Position numbers and translations under genes: made by a program | Shown: in pieces, positions 11,301 to 19,097 of the stretch | Layout: every line of letters starts with the position of its first letter | Position numbering within the stretch: the first letter of the stretch is position 1 | The notes under the pieces: generated by a model | What the model saw: only the letters and a program-made list of their open reading frames with translations | Told to the model about the DNA's origin: nothing | Database searches by the model: none | NCBI GenBank assembly: GCA_019634925.1 | Contig: JAHCAL010000001.1 | Span: forward strand, 434,001 to 498,000 | Length of the DNA: 64,000 nucleotides | Direction: 5' to 3' | Source: Pseudomonadales bacterium | Lineage (GTDB): Bacteria > Pseudomonadota > Gammaproteobacteria > Pseudomonadales > Azotimanducaceae

Positions 11301-12689
11301 GGCATCCATGCCGGGCAGATCACGCTGCTCGACGACTTCGACCTGCCGCTCATGGAGCGCGCCTCGCAACGCATGCTCGAGAGCATGCACAGCCGGCTCG
11401 CGTTCCAGGCATCGCACGACGAACTCACCACGCTGATCAACCGGCGCGAATTCGAACGTCGCGTCGAAAATTCCGTACAGGCCGCACGTACGCGCGGCGA
11501 GCAGCATGCACTGCTCTATGTCGACCTAGACCAGTTCAAGATCATCAACAACACGAGCGGCCACACGGCGGGCGACGAACTCCTGAAGCGGCTCGCCACG
11601 ATGCTGAGCACCCGGCTCGCCGCCGACAACGTCCAGATCGCGCGCCTCGGTGGCGACGAGTTCGGCGTTCTCGCGGAAAGCACACCGCCGGCGGAGGCGC
11701 GCGTGCTTGCCCGGCGCCTGCTCGACGACGTCCGCGAGTTCGCGTTCGAATGGGAAGGGCGGTCCTACAACCTGTCGGCCAGCATCGGTCTCGTGCTGAT
11801 CGACCAGGCCACCGAGTCGGTGGACCTGGCCATGCAGCACGCCGACGAAGCCTGCTACGCGGCCAAGGATGCCGGCCGCAACCGGGTGCAGGAATACGCC
11901 GTGGCCGACGCGGCGATCCAGAGCCGGCACGGCATCATGGAGTGGGTCACCCAACTCGACCGGGCGATCGCGGAGGACCGGCTGATCCTCAACTGCCAGC
12001 GCATCATGCCGCTCGACCCGGCACGCGGGCACGAGGCGCATTACGAAATCCTGCTCACCATGGCCAACGAACAGGGCCAGATCATGCCGCCGGCGGAATT
12101 CATCCTGGCGGCGGAGACCTACCAGCGCATGGGCACTGTCGACCGCTGGGTGATCCAGCGGGTGCTCGAGTGGATGGCGGACCACCGCGATGCGCTCGAG
12201 GATTTCGGCGGCTTCTCGATCAACGTGTCCGGGCACTCGATCAACGAGGAGACGTTCCCTGACTTCGTGTTGGAGCAGTTCGTGCGCACGCAGGCGCCGA
12301 CCGGCAAGGTCTGCTTCGAGATCACCGAAACGGCGGCGATCACCAACCTCGAGAACGCGCGCGAATTCATGAACCGGATGAAGATCATCGGCTGCCGCTT
12401 CTCGCTCGACGATTTCGGTACCGGTGTCTCGTCGTATTCCTACCTGCGCAACCTGCCGGTGGACTTCGTCAAGATCGACGGGGTATTCGTCCGCGACGTG
12501 GCGAGCGACGATGACGACTACGCGGTCGTGCGCTCGATCAACGAGATCGGTCATTATCTCGGCAAACAGACCATCGCCGAATGCGTGGAGTCGGCCGAAG
12601 TGCTGGCGCGCCTGGAAGACATCGGCGTGGACTTCGCGCAGGGTTTCCACCTCGGCAAGCCGGGCCGGCTCGAGGATCTCGTCATCTGA
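8388..12689 (+). CDS. PilZ-DUF1631-GGDEF-EAL cyclic-di-GMP protein
   Basis: 1433 residues from a TTG start. Residues 1-115 look like a PilZ domain: RRRFARQPV supplies RxxxR, while DFCQQG replaces the usual D/NxSxxG. A Pro/Ala linker with 10-residue repeats follows (about 118-155), then a long helical DUF1631 region (about 225-900). A GGDEF domain follows, with intact RLGGDEFGVL near residue 1085, then an EAL domain. The EAL signature reads YEILLTM, so the Arg of ExLxR is Thr. The Glu, SINVSG Asn, EITE Glu, DDFGTG, VKIDG Lys and AECVES are all kept. It probably senses and turns over c-di-GMP, but the balance of synthesis and breakdown cannot be told. A 9-codon frame (8362-8391) overlaps the TTG. 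Confidence 0.88.
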   Translation: MNRRRFARQPVSVSALVHPAKGRSWLCGIRDFCQQGMMLTGSGTTRSLAAVGADPRPGDQLAVHFSVPSPTGTRHFRVQAKIARMLEDGKGVGVMFDPALPAPAFEALLDYARATGLAAPPAPRQSTEAPPAPRQPTEAPPAPQQPREAPPAPEPAKEVRETPAIAPGGASVERLATPPKSAAAPQTVASPAAPQGSAVPQPAEVQEMPAAAAAASAAAAPAAAEAAEPALGDDLGIPLEFLRDGRLPEAQAGQARALIRSILEPGLRTIAIQFVEIATREFLASARDAASNALHLLYLGALDQLEKRGDLVADTFLNRVIEEIERPTALEEVLEKRRRRQTGGGRELRIVDEAQFEDWLAVVDIITKAEERHGPALLELRARLGLVARSWAHKEAIPVGPAIIAWAFADTLKDENLRRNVVPEAYRYFEQAFTRNLGALYERLSEALETSGLFPTTSSLREALRRAQTPRPAPPRPSPGPGVTPGMGPGAGPASGPEAYQAMENWVREAVMAADGIRSVGGATFDPYAAAVPRNAQAYRAVRNLLGATRRREATGSPPPPPEQVYTRDEILEALAAVEQEVGDAPPSPGFLKSRLADVLRSRHGGAKQFDPEDLENLSVMETLVDSLEADRYITEGARGWIRRLELTLNKLAARDRAFLDADGSQAAHGAVTLLNHLARLGSGSDTREGIERDIGRQVDELLQRLVREYDRNPEVLGDVVDELDPLVDKQARSFRGNLERTVRASEGKQKLDRARRAVLKELARRLAGQDVPELLLQLVNPGWRNLLVHTHLRRGVESTEWTDQLAILDQLQGQLQGTIGRETPGYVEPETLLKRVVQGLNSISFDPARRTPLVMALSAALVGDAAGVRAPIRRAPVEASDIAKAVGLEGLERAREPEPDIDDERERVAWSRALARARRIEVGEWIATTDADGRPLILSVAFLGDDFDSFVLVNRKGVRVRELTLKEMADGIHAGQITLLDDFDLPLMERASQRMLESMHSRLAFQASHDELTTLINRREFERRVENSVQAARTRGEQHALLYVDLDQFKIINNTSGHTAGDELLKRLATMLSTRLAADNVQIARLGGDEFGVLAESTPPAEARVLARRLLDDVREFAFEWEGRSYNLSASIGLVLIDQATESVDLAMQHADEACYAAKDAGRNRVQEYAVADAAIQSRHGIMEWVTQLDRAIAEDRLILNCQRIMPLDPARGHEAHYEILLTMANEQGQIMPPAEFILAAETYQRMGTVDRWVIQRVLEWMADHRDALEDFGGFSINVSGHSINEETFPDFVLEQFVRTQAPTGKVCFEITETAAITNLENAREFMNRMKIIGCRFSLDDFGTGVSSYSYLRNLPVDFVKIDGVFVRDVASDDDDYAVVRSINEIGHYLGKQTIAECVESAEVLARLEDIGVDFAQGFHLGKPGRLEDLVI
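8741..8855 (+). repeat. 30-base tandem repeat coding a Pro-rich linker
   Basis: Three full units and a partial fourth begin at 8741, 8771, 8801 and 8831, each starting GGCGCC(A/T)CCGGCGCCG. They encode APPAPxQxxE-type decapeptides between the PilZ and DUF1631 domains. Such in-frame units can change copy number by slippage and so alter linker length. Confidence 0.85.
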
Positions 12690-12734
12690 CCGTCCTGGCG
12701 CGCGGGCGCCGGCCGCGGGCCGCACGCCGTTCGA

Positions 12735-13679
12735 TCAGGTCAGCAGGAACTCGAGCAACGCCTTCTGGGTGTGCAGCCGGTTGCCGGCCTCCTGCCAGAC
12801 CACCGAGCGCGGATCGTCGAGCAGCGTGGGACTGACTTCCTCGCCGCGGTGTGCGGGCAGGCAATGCATGAACAGTACTTCGGGGCGCGCGTGCTCCAGC
12901 AGCGCTTCGTTGACCTGGTAGGGCTGGAACACGGCGCGGCGGCGTTGCGCTTCCTCTTCGTGACCCATCGACGACCAGACGTCGGTCACCACCAGGTCGG
13001 CGTTCTCGACCGCTTCGCGCGGTGACTCGGCCAGCACCACGTCGTTGCCCGTCGCGACCAGCCGCGCATCCGGCGTATAGCCGGGCGGACAGGCGATGCG
13101 CAGCCGAAACCCCCACTGGCGCGCGGCTTCGATGTAGGAATTGCACATGTTGTAGCCGTCGCCGACGAAGGCCACGGTGCGTCCTGCGATCGAGCCGCGC
13201 AACTCCTGGTACGTCTGCATGTCGGCCAGCAGCTGGCACGGGTGGAAGCGCGAGGTCATGGCGTTGATCACCGGCACGCTCGCGCTGGCGGCGAACCGTT
13301 CCACCTCTTCGTGGAGACTCGTGCGGATGACGACCGCGTCGACCATCTCCGAGAGCACCCGGGCCGTGTCCTCGATCGGCTCGCCGCGGCCGAGCTGCGA
13401 GTCCGCGCGGCCGAGCACGATCGCGTTGCCACCGAGCTGGGCCATGCCCGCTTCGAAGGCGACCCGCGTGCGCGTGCTGTTCAGCTGGAAGATCATGGCG
13501 ATCGAGCGTCCGAGCAGGGTCTGGTCGGCCGCGCCGGCCGCGCGCAGGCGCTTCAGCTCGATCGCCCGATCGATCAGGTAGCGAAGCTCGTCCGGGGTGC
13601 AGTCGCCGAGCGTCAGGAAATCGCGCTTGGTCGACCCGGTGGTCCGACTGGGGTCCTGCCCTGCCATGCGTGCTGCCAT
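12735..13679 (-). CDS. argF: Ornithine carbamoyltransferase
   Basis: 314 residues from the ATG at 13679; a second in-frame ATG at 13667 gives 310, and both fit the usual 305-315. The enzyme condenses ornithine with carbamoyl phosphate to citrulline in arginine synthesis. STRTRVAFE is the carbamoyl-phosphate loop, [11 protein letters not shown] the HPxQ motif, and MHCLPAHRG the ornithine-side HCLP motif. It follows argD by 26 bases on the same strand and is very likely cotranscribed with it. Frames extending further upstream run into argD and have no family similarity. It converges with the c-di-GMP gene across a 45-base gap. Confidence 0.95.
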   Translation of the reverse strand: MAARMAGQDPSRTTGSTKRDFLTLGDCTPDELRYLIDRAIELKRLRAAGAADQTLLGRSIAMIFQLNSTRTRVAFEAGMAQLGGNAIVLGRADSQLGRGEPIEDTARVLSEMVDAVVIRTSLHEEVERFAASASVPVINAMTSRFHPCQLLADMQTYQELRGSIAGRTVAFVGDGYNMCNSYIEAARQWGFRLRIACPPGYTPDARLVATGNDVVLAESPREAVENADLVVTDVWSSMGHEEEAQRRRAVFQPYQVNEALLEHARPEVLFMHCLPAHRGEEVSPTLLDDPRSVVWQEAGNRLHTQKALLEFLLT

Positions 13680-13705
13680 GCGTGCGCGGTCGCTCCGGGA
13701 AGCCC

Positions 13706-14866
13706 TCAGGCTTCGATCAGTCCGACGATCCGCTCGACGACGAGGTCCGCTTCCGCATCGCTCATGGTGAGCGGCGGCAGGAGCCGGATGACGTTGTCGC
13801 GCGTGACGTTGAGCAGGATCCCGGCTGCGAGGCCCTCGTTGACCAGGGCAGCGCACGGGTCGGCGAGTTCGATGCCGAGCATCAGCCCGCACCCGCGGAT
13901 GTCCCGGACCCGGTTGTTGCCCGCGAGGCGCGTGCGGAAAGCCTCGAGCATGCGCGCGCCGAGCACCCCGGCGCGTTCGATCAGGCCGTCATCGACGAGT
14001 GCGTCGAGCACGGCATTGGCCGCGGCACAGACCAGCGGATTGCCGCCGAACGTCGAGCCGTGATTGCCGGGTCCGAATACCGTGGCGGCGGTGCCGCGTG
14101 CGAGGCACGCGCCGATCGGCACGCCATTGCCGAGACCCTTGGCGGTGGTGACGACGTCGGGCATCACGTCGGTGTGCTGATAGGCAAAGAACCGGCCGGT
14201 GCGGCCGTTGCCGGTCTGGACTTCGTCCAGCATGAGCAGCCAGCCCTGCGCGTCGCAGATCGCGCGCAGGCGTGCGAGGTAGTCCGCAGCCGGGACGGCG
14301 ATGCCGCCCTCACCCTGCACCGGCTCGACCAGGATCGCGACCACTTCGCCCGCGTTCTGCGCGATCTTCTCCACCGCCTCCACGTCGTTGAACGGCGCGC
14401 GCAGGAAGCCGGTGAGCAGCGGCTCGAAACCGGCCTGTACCTTGCGGTTGCCGGTCGCGGTCAGGGTGGCCATGGTGCGGCCGTGGAAGCTGCTCTCCAT
14501 GACGATGATGGACGGCCGCGAGAATCCGCGCGCATGTCCATACAGGCGGGCGATCTTGATCGCGGCCTCGTTCGCCTCGGCGCCGGAGTTGCCGAAGAAC
14601 ACTTTCTCCATGCCGGAGAGTTCGCACAGGCGGGTTGCGAGACGTTCCTGCTCGGGAATCTCGTAGAGGTTCGACGTGTGCAGGAGCATCCCGGCCTGAT
14701 CGGCGATCGCGCGCGTGACGCGCGGATGGGCGTGGCCGAGGCCGCACACGGCAATGCCGGAAAGCGCGTCGAGATAACGCTTGCCGGCGGTGTCTTCCAC
14801 CCAGCTGCCGTTGCCGCGCGCGAACGCGACGGGGAGCCGTTTGTAGGTATCCATCAGATGGGTCAT
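13706..14866 (-). CDS. argD: Acetylornithine aminotransferase
   Basis: PLP enzyme of class III, 386 residues; it converts N-acetylglutamate semialdehyde to N-acetylornithine and often also serves succinyldiaminopimelate. Visible motifs are the [19 protein letters not shown] phosphate-site block, [14 protein letters not shown] with the PLP Asp, and TTAKGLGNG with the Schiff-base Lys. It heads an argD-argF pair. GGTGAG lies ahead of the ATG. A second ATG at 14854 is possible. I looked for ARG-box palindromes upstream and found none. Confidence 0.94.
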   Translation of the reverse strand: MTHLMDTYKRLPVAFARGNGSWVEDTAGKRYLDALSGIAVCGLGHAHPRVTRAIADQAGMLLHTSNLYEIPEQERLATRLCELSGMEKVFFGNSGAEANEAAIKIARLYGHARGFSRPSIIVMESSFHGRTMATLTATGNRKVQAGFEPLLTGFLRAPFNDVEAVEKIAQNAGEVVAILVEPVQGEGGIAVPAADYLARLRAICDAQGWLLMLDEVQTGNGRTGRFFAYQHTDVMPDVVTTAKGLGNGVPIGACLARGTAATVFGPGNHGSTFGGNPLVCAAANAVLDALVDDGLIERAGVLGARMLEAFRTRLAGNNRVRDIRGCGLMLGIELADPCAALVNEGLAAGILLNVTRDNVIRLLPPLTMSDAEADLVVERIVGLIEA

Positions 14867-14974
14867 GTGCGCTCACCTTCCCGTGGCGGCCGTCGCCCAG
14901 GCAGTCGGGCCTTGCGTGCGCGGCGATCCCGCGCAATCGGCTGCCTGGTCGCCGGGTACCGGTACGCAGGATCC

Positions 14975-15005
14975 CAAAACGACAACAGGCAGCGGGAGCT
15001 GCCTG
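14975..15005 (-). terminator. Intrinsic terminator after the PatB/MalY gene
   Basis: Perfect 8-base stem CAGGCAGC/GCTGCCTG with a 4-base loop (14986-15005). On the minus strand it is followed by TTGTCGTTTT. It lies 38 bases past the lyase stop and before argD, separating the two transcripts. Confidence 0.65.
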
Positions 15006-15042
15006 GAAAAAGAGCGGATGCTACTGGACGCCGGGACCGAGA

Positions 15043-16227
15043 TCAATTCATTCCGGATGGCCCCGCGGCACCCGTTCGGGCCGCGTCGAGCGCATGGGCG
15101 AGGCGTTGCAGCCCTTGTTCGAGCAGGCTGCGCGGGCACGCGAAGTTGAACCGGACGAAGCCCGGTCCGCCGAAAGCGGCACCGTCGGAAAGCCCGAGCC
15201 CGTGCTGCTCGAAGAACGCGCCGGGTTGTTCGAGGCCGAGATCACGCACGTCGAGCCAGGCCAGGTATGTCGCTTCGACCGGCGTCATGCGAGCGCCGGC
15301 GACGGCCCTGACGCGCGCGTGGTTCCGGCGCAGGTAGTCGAGCAGCGCCGGTACCCACGGGCCGGTGTCTTCGAGTGCTGCCTGGGTGGCGGCGTAGGCG
15401 AGTGGCCCGGGGTGCGAGACGAGCCCCGCCTGCGCGCGCACGAACGCGTTGCGCAGCGTCGGATCGGGAATCACCGCGACGGCGCAGGAAAGCCCCGGGA
15501 TGTTGTAGGTCTTGGTGATCGCGTACAGGCTGATGCTGGCGGCGGCGATCTCGGGGCCGAGGCTCGCGATGGGGACGTGCCGCGCGTCGGGATCGAGGAT
15601 GAGATTGCAGTGGATCTCGTCCGAACACACCACCAGCCGGTGGCGCAGCGCGAGGTCCGCGAGCGCCTGGAGTTCCGCCCTGGTGTAGGCCCGTCCGGTC
15701 GGGTTTTGCGGATTGCTGAGCAGCAGCAGGCGCGCGCCGGGCCGCAGCGCGGCTTCCAGGGCGTCGAAATCCATCACCCAGCGGTCGCCGTCGCGGCAGA
15801 GCGGCACCTGGATGCCCGCCTGCCCGGCGTTCGCCGGCACGTCGAGGAACGGGTAGTAGACCGGGGTCGGGATCACGATCGCGCCGCCGGGTTCGGCGAC
15901 CGCCCGGGCTGCCAGGTTGAAGCCCGGGACCACGCCCGGCAGCCAGACCAGCCACGGTTCCGGCACGCGCCAGCCGTAGTGGCGCTCGAGCCAGGCCCGA
16001 AAGGCATCGACCAGCGGTGCGGGGGTACGCGTATAGCCGACGATCGGATGTTCCAGCCGGCGCGCGATCGCCGCCTGGATGAACGCCGGCATCGCGAAAT
16101 CCATGTCGGCCACCCAGAACGGCAGCACGTCGCGCCCGGCGTAGCGTTCCCACTTGGTACTGAACGTGCCGCGCCGGTCGATGACCGTGTCGAACGGAGT
16201 GGTTTCGGCGTTTATCCGGGTTACCAT
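15043..16227 (-). CDS. PatB/MalY-family C-S lyase / aminotransferase
   Basis: PLP class I/II aminotransferase fold, 394 residues, close to MalY (390) and PatB (387). The N-terminal block TKWERY followed by LPFWVADMDF is typical of this subgroup. SNPQNPTGRAYT and CSDEIHCNL are PLP-binding stretches, and the Schiff-base Lys is in YAITKTYNIPGL. Members act as cystathionine or cysteine beta-lyases, giving pyruvate, ammonia and a thiol. The start at 16227 (MVTRIN) is preferred on length. An ATG at 16248 adds 7 residues and would leave only 17 bases to the divergent grxD, so the promoters must overlap the coding ends. Confidence 0.88.
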   Translation of the reverse strand: MVTRINAETTPFDTVIDRRGTFSTKWERYAGRDVLPFWVADMDFAMPAFIQAAIARRLEHPIVGYTRTPAPLVDAFRAWLERHYGWRVPEPWLVWLPGVVPGFNLAARAVAEPGGAIVIPTPVYYPFLDVPANAGQAGIQVPLCRDGDRWVMDFDALEAALRPGARLLLLSNPQNPTGRAYTRAELQALADLALRHRLVVCSDEIHCNLILDPDARHVPIASLGPEIAAASISLYAITKTYNIPGLSCAVAVIPDPTLRNAFVRAQAGLVSHPGPLAYAATQAALEDTGPWVPALLDYLRRNHARVRAVAGARMTPVEATYLAWLDVRDLGLEQPGAFFEQHGLGLSDGAAFGGPGFVRFNFACPRSLLEQGLQRLAHALDAARTGAAGPSGMN

Positions 16228-16265
16228 GCGCGCCTGGAGTCCAATCATTCGATGCGGAGTTTCGC

Positions 16266-16601
16266 ATGAGCGACGACATTCTCGACACCATCAAGGATCA
16301 GATCGAGAGCAATCCCATCCTGCTGTACATGAAGGGCACGCCAGCGGCGCCGCAGTGCGGGTTCTCCGCCCAGACGGTGCGCTGCCTGATGGCGTGCGGC
16401 CAGCGCTTCGCCTACGTCGACATCCTCGCGCACCCGGAGATCCGTGCGACCCTGCCGGGCTATGCGAACTGGCCGACCTTCCCGCAGCTCTACGTCGAGG
16501 GCGAACTGATCGGCGGCTGCGACATCGTCACCGAGATGTTCGAGTCCGGCGAACTGAAGCCGCTGATCGACGCGGCCGCCGAACGGGCCGAGAGCGCCTG
16601 A
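16266..16601 (+). CDS. grxD: Monothiol CGFS glutaredoxin
   Basis: 111 residues. The CGFS active site lies in PQCGFSAQTVR. The glutathione-binding WPTFPQLYVEGELIGGCDI block is complete. CGFS glutaredoxins of the Grx4 class bind a [2Fe-2S] cluster with glutathione as dimers or with BolA and deliver it to client proteins; they are poor disulfide reductants. The length and the KGTPAAPQCGFS loop fit Grx4. It is divergent from the PatB-like gene and converges with rnt across 10 bases. Confidence 0.95.
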   Translation: MSDDILDTIKDQIESNPILLYMKGTPAAPQCGFSAQTVRCLMACGQRFAYVDILAHPEIRATLPGYANWPTFPQLYVEGELIGGCDIVTEMFESGELKPLIDAAAERAESA

Positions 16602-16611
16602 ACCTGCGCGA

Positions 16612-17208
16612 TCAACGCGGCCAGTTGTTCACGATCGCGCAGAACAGCTCGGCGGTGCGTTCGGCGTCGTAGAGCGCGCTGTGCGCCTGCTCCGGGTCGA
16701 ACGGAATGTCGGCCCGGCTGCACGCCTCCCGCAGGACAGTGTGACCATACGCGACGGCCGCGAGCGAAGCGGTGTCGATGCTGGTGAACGGATGAAACGG
16801 ACTGCGCTTCGCGCGGGTTCGTTCGATGGCCTGGTTCAGGAACTGCTGATCGAATGCTGCGTTGTGTGCCACGAGTATGGCGCGATGGCAGCCGGCGCGG
16901 CGCATGGCGGCGCGTACATGGCGGAACAGTTCGAGCAGCGCCGCACCTTCCTCCACCGCGTCACGGGCGGGATCGAGCGGGTCGATGCCGGTGAATTTCA
17001 GCGCCGCGGCGCTCGACTCGCCGCCGGGGAACGGTCGGACCGCCCGGTGCCAGCGGTCCGCGACCGCCAGGCGGCCGTCTTCGAACTGCAGGTGCACGGC
17101 GGCGATCTCGAGGATCGGATTCGCGCGCGGATTGAACCCGCCCGTTTCGAGATCCAGGACGACCGGCAGGTAGCCGCGGAAGCGCTGCGCCATCGGATAC
17201 GCGGTCAT
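16612..17208 (-). CDS. rnt: Ribonuclease T
   Basis: DEDDh 3'-5' exoribonuclease of 198 residues (E. coli 215). It trims tRNA CCA ends and matures 5S and 23S rRNA. Catalytic residues are visible as DLETGGFN (D and E), HNAAFDQQF (D) and QAHSALYDAERTAELF (H and D). The ATG at 17208 gives MTAYPMAQRFRGYLPVVLDLE, matching the family N-terminus; longer frames are Pro/Arg-rich noise. No strong Shine-Dalgarno is seen, and 17193 is an alternative start. It is convergent with grxD. Confidence 0.92.
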   Translation of the reverse strand: MTAYPMAQRFRGYLPVVLDLETGGFNPRANPILEIAAVHLQFEDGRLAVADRWHRAVRPFPGGESSAAALKFTGIDPLDPARDAVEEGAALLELFRHVRAAMRRAGCHRAILVAHNAAFDQQFLNQAIERTRAKRSPFHPFTSIDTASLAAVAYGHTVLREACSRADIPFDPEQAHSALYDAERTAELFCAIVNNWPR

Positions 17209-17383
17209 CGGTCGGGGGTCGTTCCCTGCGGTCGGTCCGGGCACGATAGCACAGGCCCGGGCGGGTCCGCGCAGTGCTGGCCGGCGCAGTGCCGGCCGGT
17301 ACATTGCCCGCGGGTATGGCGCCGGCGGTCGGTGAATCCGGTACCCGCCCGGAGTACCATGCGCCGCGCGACGGCCTGGCGGG

Positions 17384-17422
17384 ATGGTCCGGCGGTATGG
17401 TCCGGCGGTATGGCCCGGCGGG
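17384..17422 (+). repeat. 13-base tandem repeat, three units
   Basis: Two identical ATGGTCCGGCGGT units and one ATGGCCCGGCGGG unit run without spacers. It is short and of unknown role. Confidence 0.8.
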
Positions 17423-17455
17423 CCGGTGCGGCGAGCCTGTACGGCGAGCCAGGAG

Positions 17456-17469
17456 TGACGTTCGTCACG
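17456..17469. promoter_or_regulatory. Palindrome GTGACGTTCGTCAC
   Basis: Six-base arms around TT, 111 bases before the zinc-ribbon gene start. It has the size and symmetry of an operator. No regulator is assigned. Confidence 0.35.
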
Positions 17470-17579
17470 GAATTGGCCGGACCGCATCGCTAGCCTCGGC
17501 AGCATAAATGGTGTGATCGTACGGCATGCGCCGAAGCCCCGTGCCGGGCTCGGCGGGTGGCCGATATACGGAGCAGGGC

Positions 17580-18149
17580 ATGGGTACCTTTCAGGTGCTG
17601 TTCAGCGGAGACCTGGCGCGCGGCGCGGACCAGGCGACGGTGCTCGACCGCCTGGCGGAGGCGCTCGGCGTCGACCGCAACAAGGCGCGCCAGCTGTTCC
17701 AGGGGCGTACCGTGGTCATCCGCAGCAACCTCTCGGAGCGTGACGCGCTCGACCTGCAGCACCGGCTGTTCGACCTCGGGGCGGTCTGCCGGGTCAAGGA
17801 CACGGCGCAGCCCTATCGCGCAGGCCCACCGGCCATGCTCGACCACGACGTGGCGCGCATGGAACCGAAGCGCGAGGAGATCCTGCGCGAAATCACCGCG
17901 GCGTACGTGGAATGCCCGAGCTGCGCACACGTGCAGCTCGACACGAGCCACTGTGCGCGCTGCGGCGTAGACATGCTGAAGGCGGCCGCGCGCAGGCGCC
18001 GCGAAGACCTCCTGATCGAGCAGCAGCTGCGCGAACTGCGCGCTCGGCGCACCGAACAGATCCGCACCGGGGTACTCGCGTCCGACGGCCCGCCGCTGGT
18101 CCGGCCGGGCGACTTCCGGGCGCGGCGTCGTTCCGGCCAGCCACACTGA
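17580..18149 (+). CDS. Zinc-ribbon protein of unknown function
   Basis: 189 residues from the ATG at 17580, with GGAGCAGG upstream. Residues 1-75 (MGTFQVLFSGDL, then VDRNKARQLFQGRTVVIRS) form a small alpha/beta module like those found at the N-terminus of various gammaproteobacterial membrane and zinc-ribbon proteins. A CxxC-x(11)-CxxC ribbon follows (ECPSCAHVQL, CARCGVDM), then a charged helical stretch and an Arg-rich tail. No transmembrane segment is seen. It lies 7 bases before murI and is probably cotranscribed. The function is unknown; the ribbon suggests a structural zinc. Confidence 0.75.
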   Translation: MGTFQVLFSGDLARGADQATVLDRLAEALGVDRNKARQLFQGRTVVIRSNLSERDALDLQHRLFDLGAVCRVKDTAQPYRAGPPAMLDHDVARMEPKREEILREITAAYVECPSCAHVQLDTSHCARCGVDMLKAAARRRREDLLIEQQLRELRARRTEQIRTGVLASDGPPLVRPGDFRARRRSGQPH

Positions 18150-18156
18150 CCGGCGT

Positions 18157-19044
18157 GTGACGACCCCGGCGCGGCAGGACGCGGCGCAGTACGACCCCTC
18201 ACCCATCGGCGTCTTCGATTCGGGGGTGGGCGGACTCACCGTACTGCACGCGCTGCGCCGCACCCTGCCCGGCGAATCGTTCCTCTACCTCGGCGACACG
18301 GCGCGCCTGCCGTACGGCACCAAGAGCGCAGCCACCGTGCAGCGCTATGCACTGCAGGCTGCACGCATCCTGGTCGATCGGGGCGTGAAGGCGCTGGTGA
18401 TCGCCTGCAATACCGCGTCGGCGGTGGCGCTCGAGGCGCTTGCCGCCCACTACGCGCCGTTGCCCGTATTCGGCGTGGTCGGGCCCGGTGCGGTGGCGGC
18501 CGCCGCGACGGGCAGTCGGCGCGTGGTGGTGCTCGGTACCGAGAGCACCATCAGCGGCGGCGCCTATCAGCGCGCGCTGCTGGCGCTGCGCCCGACGCTC
18601 GCGGTGTACGGGCGCGCATGCCCGCTGCTGGTCGCGTTGGCCGAGGAAGGGCGCCATACCGGCCCGATCGTCGACCTGGTGGTACGTGACTACCTGGCGG
18701 GCGTTCTGGCGGGTGTAGTCGAGCCGGCGGGTGCCGGCGCGCCACATACCGCGGAAGATGGCGCCACGGTGCTGCTCGGCTGCACGCACTTCCCGGTGTT
18801 CCGACGCGCGATCGTGGCTGCGCTCGGCACCGCGGCCGCATACGTGCCCATCGTCGATTCCGCCGCGACCACCGCCGCCGCGGTCGCCGCGGAGTTCGCG
18901 GCCGGTCGGGTGCGCGGCGTACCGCCGCAAGGACCGGCGCCGCGCATCACGCTCATCGCGACCGATGGCGCGGCCCGGTTCCAGCGCATCGGGCACTTTT
19001 TCCTCGATGAGCCCATCGACGCGGTGCAGCTCGTCGATCTCTGA
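18157..19044 (+). CDS. murI: Glutamate racemase
   Basis: 295 residues; cofactor-independent interconversion of L- and D-glutamate for peptidoglycan. GVFDSGVGGLTVL is the family N-terminal signature. The two catalytic cysteines are in ACNTASAVA and LLGCTHFPV. The start is GTG at 18157, seven bases after the preceding stop. It converges with nth over a 53-base gap containing a perfect hairpin. Confidence 0.95.
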   Translation: MTTPARQDAAQYDPSPIGVFDSGVGGLTVLHALRRTLPGESFLYLGDTARLPYGTKSAATVQRYALQAARILVDRGVKALVIACNTASAVALEALAAHYAPLPVFGVVGPGAVAAAATGSRRVVVLGTESTISGGAYQRALLALRPTLAVYGRACPLLVALAEEGRHTGPIVDLVVRDYLAGVLAGVVEPAGAGAPHTAEDGATVLLGCTHFPVFRRAIVAALGTAAAYVPIVDSAATTAAAVAAEFAAGRVRGVPPQGPAPRITLIATDGAARFQRIGHFFLDEPIDAVQLVDL

Positions 19045-19065
19045 GTGCGAGCCTCTGGCTCGCAC
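19045..19065. terminator. Hairpin between convergent murI and nth
   Basis: GTGCGAGCC-TCT-GGCTCGCAC is a perfect 9-base stem with a 3-base loop that begins right after the murI stop. There is no U tract on either side. It is probably a transcription end or mRNA-stabilising hairpin for both genes. Confidence 0.4.
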
Positions 19066-19097
19066 GAGTGCGCGCCGCGCGCGCAGAGCCGGGTGGC

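Larger units (their letters stand above)
17209..17579. promoter_or_regulatory. Intergenic region with tandem repeats and a palindrome
   Basis: 371 bases between the divergent rnt and zinc-ribbon genes. It holds a 13-base tandem repeat (17384-17422) and the palindrome GTGACG-TT-CGTCAC (17456-17469). I see no convincing gene or RNA in it. Confidence 0.6.

Noticed and set aside
14867..14985. ArgR boxes upstream of argD
   Set aside because: No paired WNTGAATWWWWATTCANW-like sites are seen.
17384..17422. Possible CRISPR array (also 62644-62682)
   Set aside because: Units are 13 bases and contiguous, with no spacers and no cas genes in the window.
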